DNA from: Pseudomonas sp. 31-12
GTDB taxonomy: Bacteria > Pseudomonadota > Gammaproteobacteria > Pseudomonadales > Pseudomonadaceae
Reading direction: 5' to 3'
Length of the DNA stretch: 64,000 nt
Assembly: GCF_003151075.1 (NCBI RefSeq)
Contig: NZ_CP029482.1
Span: 4,216,001 to 4,280,000, forward strand
The position numbers and the translations under genes are program-made. Position 1 is the stretch's first letter. Every line of letters starts with the position of its first letter. The notes beneath the pieces were generated by a model. It made no database searches. It was not told the DNA's origin and saw only the letters and a program-made list of their open reading frames with translations. This document shows, piece by piece, positions 61,452 through 64,000 of this stretch.

Positions 61452-62240
61452 TCAGAACGCGGGTTTCACGCTGGTACCGAAGTAGTGCTGGGACAGGTCG
61501 TCATAGTCTTTGCTGGCCAGTAAAGAGGAGATGGCCTTGTCGAGTTTGGCCTTGAGTTCGGCGTCATCCTTGCGCAGACCGGCGCCCACGCCCTTGCCGA
61601 AGATCGGGTCATACGGCACGGCGCCCAGATACTCGAGGTTGCTGTTGCGGGCATCCGGGGTCTGGACGAAAGCCGCCATGGCCGTACCGTCCGCCATCAT
61701 CAGGTCGATGCGCCCGGCAATCAGATCGGCGTTGGCCGAGTCCTGGGTGTCGTAATACTTCACGTCAGCGATTTTTTCGTAGTACTGCTTGAGGTAGCTC
61801 GCGCTCACCGTCGAGTTCTGCACACCGATGATCTTGCCCTTGAGGTCATCCGGATACTTTTTCACCGACGCGCCTTTGGGCCCGACAATCGCAATCACAG
61901 AGTCGTAATACGCTTTGCTGAAGGCGATCTGTTTTTCCCGTTCTTCTGTCACCGACATCGAAGAGAAAATCACGTCGATCTTCTTCGCCAGCAACGACGG
62001 AATGATCCCGTCCCACGCCACTTCCTTGATCTCGCACTCGGCTTTCATTTCGCTGCACAGCTTGTGGATCAGATCGACTTCAAAGCCTTTCCACTCACCG
62101 TTGGCCTGCTTCTCGGTGTACGGCGGATAGGGTTCCGCTGCGACCGCGAACCTGATCGGCTGGGCCTGGGCTGCGCTCATCCCGGCCAGCAACACGCAAG
62201 CCACGCCCGTCATCCAGTTTGCCAAACGTCGATTTCCCAT
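61452..62240 (-). CDS. Polar amino-acid ABC binding protein
   Basis: The 262-residue protein has a signal peptide (MGNRRLANWMTGVACVLLAG to AQA/QP) and family-3 motifs (AVAAEPYPPYTEKQANGEWK, GFEVDLIHKLC; GRIDLMMADGTA). The cationic-amino-acid/histidine/glutamine pattern is evident but the exact ligand is not. Confidence 0.92.
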   Translation of the reverse strand: MGNRRLANWMTGVACVLLAGMSAAQAQPIRFAVAAEPYPPYTEKQANGEWKGFEVDLIHKLCSEMKAECEIKEVAWDGIIPSLLAKKIDVIFSSMSVTEEREKQIAFSKAYYDSVIAIVGPKGASVKKYPDDLKGKIIGVQNSTVSASYLKQYYEKIADVKYYDTQDSANADLIAGRIDLMMADGTAMAAFVQTPDARNSNLEYLGAVPYDPIFGKGVGAGLRKDDAELKAKLDKAISSLLASKDYDDLSQHYFGTSVKPAF

Positions 62241-62268
62241 GATTTTGCCCCGTCTTTTTATGATGTTT

Positions 62269-64000
62269 TCAGCGAGTCTGATGAGCGTTGACGAACTGCC
62301 GGCAACGCTCGCTGCGTGGGTGTACGAACACTTCGTCCGGCGAACCGGTTTCCTCGATCAGCCCTTGGTGCAAGTAGGCGACTTTGGAAGAGACATCGCG
62401 GGCAAACGCCATTTCATGAGTCACCAGAATCATGGTCCGGCCTTCTTCCGCGAGGGAGCGGATCACCCGCAGCACTTCGCCGACCAGTTCCGGGTCGAGT
62501 GCCGAGGTGGGTTCATCGAACAGCATGACCTTGGGCCGCATGGCCAGGGCCCGGGCGATGGCCACCCGTTGTTGCTGTCCCCCGGAAAGAAACGCCGGGT
62601 ACTCGTTGCGCTTGGCTGATAGCCCCACGCGTTCGAGCAAGGCTTCGGCCCGCTCGGTGGCCTCCGCACGGCTTTCACGCAGGACCTGGGTCGGCGCTTC
62701 GATGAGGTTTTCCAGCACCGTGCGATGGGGCCAGAGGTTGAAGTTCTGGAACACCATGCCCAGGCTGGAACGGATGCGCACCAGTTGCTTGGCATCCTTC
62801 ACCAGCGGTGCACCGGGACGGTCGAAGTTCAGGTGGATGCTTTCGCCGTCCACCAGAATGCGCCCCTGGTCCGGCACTTCGAGCATGTTGATGCAGCGCA
62901 GCAAGGTACTTTTGCCCGAGCCGCTGGCACCGATCAGCGAGATCACATCGCCTTCACGGGCCGTCAGGGAAACGCCTTTGAGCACCTCGATATTGCCGAA
63001 GCGTTTGTGCAGGCCATCGACCTCGATCATGGTCTTGGCCTTGATCGGTTCAACCGCCACTTCGCAGGTAACACGGCTGATCACCGGACGCGGCGCTTCA
63101 CCTTTCAACACCAGGACAAAGTCGCGGATGCGCTGGCAGGCTTGGGCCAGTCGTTCTTCACCCAGGGTGAATGAAAGCCGCACAAAGCCTTGGGCCGGCT
63201 CGCCGAAAGCGGCCGCGTCCAGCACCGAGACGCGCGCCTCACGCAACAGCCGCCAGGCGAACTCCAGAGAAGTCAGGCCGGTTTCTCGCACGTCCACCAG
63301 CACGAACATGCCGGCATCGGGGTTGAGCACTGAAATGCCCGGGCACTCCGACAGGCTGGTCACCACCAGATCGCGGCGACGCCGATAGATGTCGCGCATG
63401 CCGTGGGTCACGTCTTCATGGGCCTGAACCGCCTTGAGCGCGGCCTCCATGACAAAGCCCGGCAAACCGTAAAGCATGCTCAACACCAGGGTTTCGGCGT
63501 GCGCCACGAGGGCTTCATCGGCGACGATCCAGCCGGTACGCCAGCCGGTCATGGCGTGGGATTTCGACAGGCTGCCGACCACCACGCAACGTTCGGCCAT
63601 GCCCGGCAACGCCGCCAGGCTGAGGTGCTCGCGTTCGAAGGTCAGGCTCTCATAGACCTCGTCCACCACGACCCACAGGTCATGCTGAATGGCGAGGTCG
63701 GCAATGGCTTGCAGCTCTTCGCGGTTGAGCACCACGCCGGTAGGGTTATTCGGATTGGAGAAGAACAGCGCCCGGGTGCGCGGGGTGATGGCCTTGGCCA
63801 GCACGGCGGCATCGAGGCGAAAACCTGAATCCGCCGCGCACGGCACGCGTACCAACGTGGCGCCGGAAGCCTTGAGCGTCGCCTCGTAGGTCACATACAT
63901 CGGGTCCAGGGCAATCACTTCGTCGCCGGTATTGAGCAGGCACATCGAGGTGATGAACAGCGCGTTCTGTGCCCCCGCCGCGATGATCACGTTGGGTGCC
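62269..64000 (-). CDS. Aminotransferase-ABC ATPase fusion (5' end outside window)
   Basis: One frame stays open from 64000 to the stop at 62269. Its first ~310 visible residues are a fold-type I PLP aminotransferase: TAGAQNALF-like IIAAGAQNALFITS, NPNNPTGVV, and the Schiff-base lysine in SLSKSHAMTGWRTGW. Then, after a ~25-residue linker, comes a polar amino-acid ABC ATPase with GASGSGKST, LSGGQQQRVAIARA and VMLFDEPTSALD. The ATPase starts near 63030 (MIEVDGLHKRFG). No stop, frameshift or RBS-like sequence that forces a separate start was seen, though an internal ATG exists there. Would couple import with transamination. Confidence 0.85.
   Translation of the reverse strand, partial: APNVIIAAGAQNALFITSMCLLNTGDEVIALDPMYVTYEATLKASGATLVRVPCAADSGFRLDAAVLAKAITPRTRALFFSNPNNPTGVVLNREELQAIADLAIQHDLWVVVDEVYESLTFEREHLSLAALPGMAERCVVVGSLSKSHAMTGWRTGWIVADEALVAHAETLVLSMLYGLPGFVMEAALKAVQAHEDVTHGMRDIYRRRRDLVVTSLSECPGISVLNPDAGMFVLVDVRETGLTSLEFAWRLLREARVSVLDAAAFGEPAQGFVRLSFTLGEERLAQACQRIRDFVLVLKGEAPRPVISRVTCEVAVEPIKAKTMIEVDGLHKRFGNIEVLKGVSLTAREGDVISLIGASGSGKSTLLRCINMLEVPDQGRILVDGESIHLNFDRPGAPLVKDAKQLVRIRSSLGMVFQNFNLWPHRTVLENLIEAPTQVLRESRAEATERAEALLERVGLSAKRNEYPAFLSGGQQQRVAIARALAMRPKVMLFDEPTSALDPELVGEVLRVIRSLAEEGRTMILVTHEMAFARDVSSKVAYLHQGLIEETGSPDEVFVHPRSERCRQFVNAHQTR

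Noticed and set aside
1..64000. tRNA, rRNA, CRISPR arrays, prophage or integrase genes
   Set aside because: Looked for T-loop-like GTTCGAATCC patterns, regularly spaced identical repeats and phage structural or integrase proteins; none were seen.

Overview
The window is GC-rich DNA from a Pseudomonas, most likely of the fluorescens group. This is inferred from gene content (OprD porin, DUF1302/DUF1329 outer-membrane cluster, orphan TonB siderophore receptor), from Pseudomonas-type REP palindromes at 61.36-61.44 kb and 50.94 kb, and from Crc/Hfq-type CA motifs. No rRNA, tRNA, CRISPR array or prophage was seen. Genes are densely packed on both strands.

Layout. 0-2.8 kb: divergent polyphosphate genes (ppx, cut by the window edge, and a PPK2 kinase) with PhoB-box-like repeats between them, then a DCC/DoxX pair. 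2.8-9.7 kb: HD-domain protein, exported alpha/beta hydrolase, metallophosphoesterase, two decayed genes (Old Yellow Enzyme and an MBL-fold hydrolase), a small P-loop kinase, a membrane acyltransferase and a lipoprotein. 9.8-15.1 kb: HIT-like protein, a Fur-boxed TonB siderophore receptor, a hypothetical protein, an isochorismatase-type hydrolase behind what looks like a threonine-codon transcription attenuator, and a frameshifted small lipoprotein.

15.1-34.5 kb is the most interesting block: a catabolic island with two paralogous AraC regulators. A six-gene minus-strand operon (DUF1302, DUF1329, YCF48-like, MMPL/RND, acyl-CoA dehydrogenase, quinone reductase) and a carboxymuconolactone-decarboxylase-family gene share one direct-repeat operator. 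A plus-strand operon (BKACE/DUF849, MFS transporter, Rieske ferredoxin, acyl-CoA ligase) and a YeiH-type exporter share a different one. Both operators have 21-bp periodicity, and each lies next to one of the regulators. CA motifs before the first genes of both operons suggest catabolite repression. I infer uptake and CoA-dependent breakdown of a hydrophobic carboxylate through a beta-keto intermediate; the substrate is unknown.

34.5-45.2 kb is accessory DNA: an IS1182-like transposase, inverted repeats, about ten copies of a degenerate intergenic repeat, two MITE-like elements, immunity-like small proteins, an orphan solute-binding protein, a LysR-linked trio (NTF2-like, reductase, histidine phosphatase), and VOC, GNAT and DJ-1 proteins.

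45.2-64 kb returns to core-like content: a four-gene PhnCDE-type ABC importer (putative selenate subfamily), GFA protein, amidase, YbdK ligase, ZIP transporter, OprD porin with GntP permease and RidA, and a TetR-centred cluster (zinc deacylase, DMT exporter, polar amino-acid ABC importer). The last gene encodes an aminotransferase fused to the importer's ATPase and runs off the window end.
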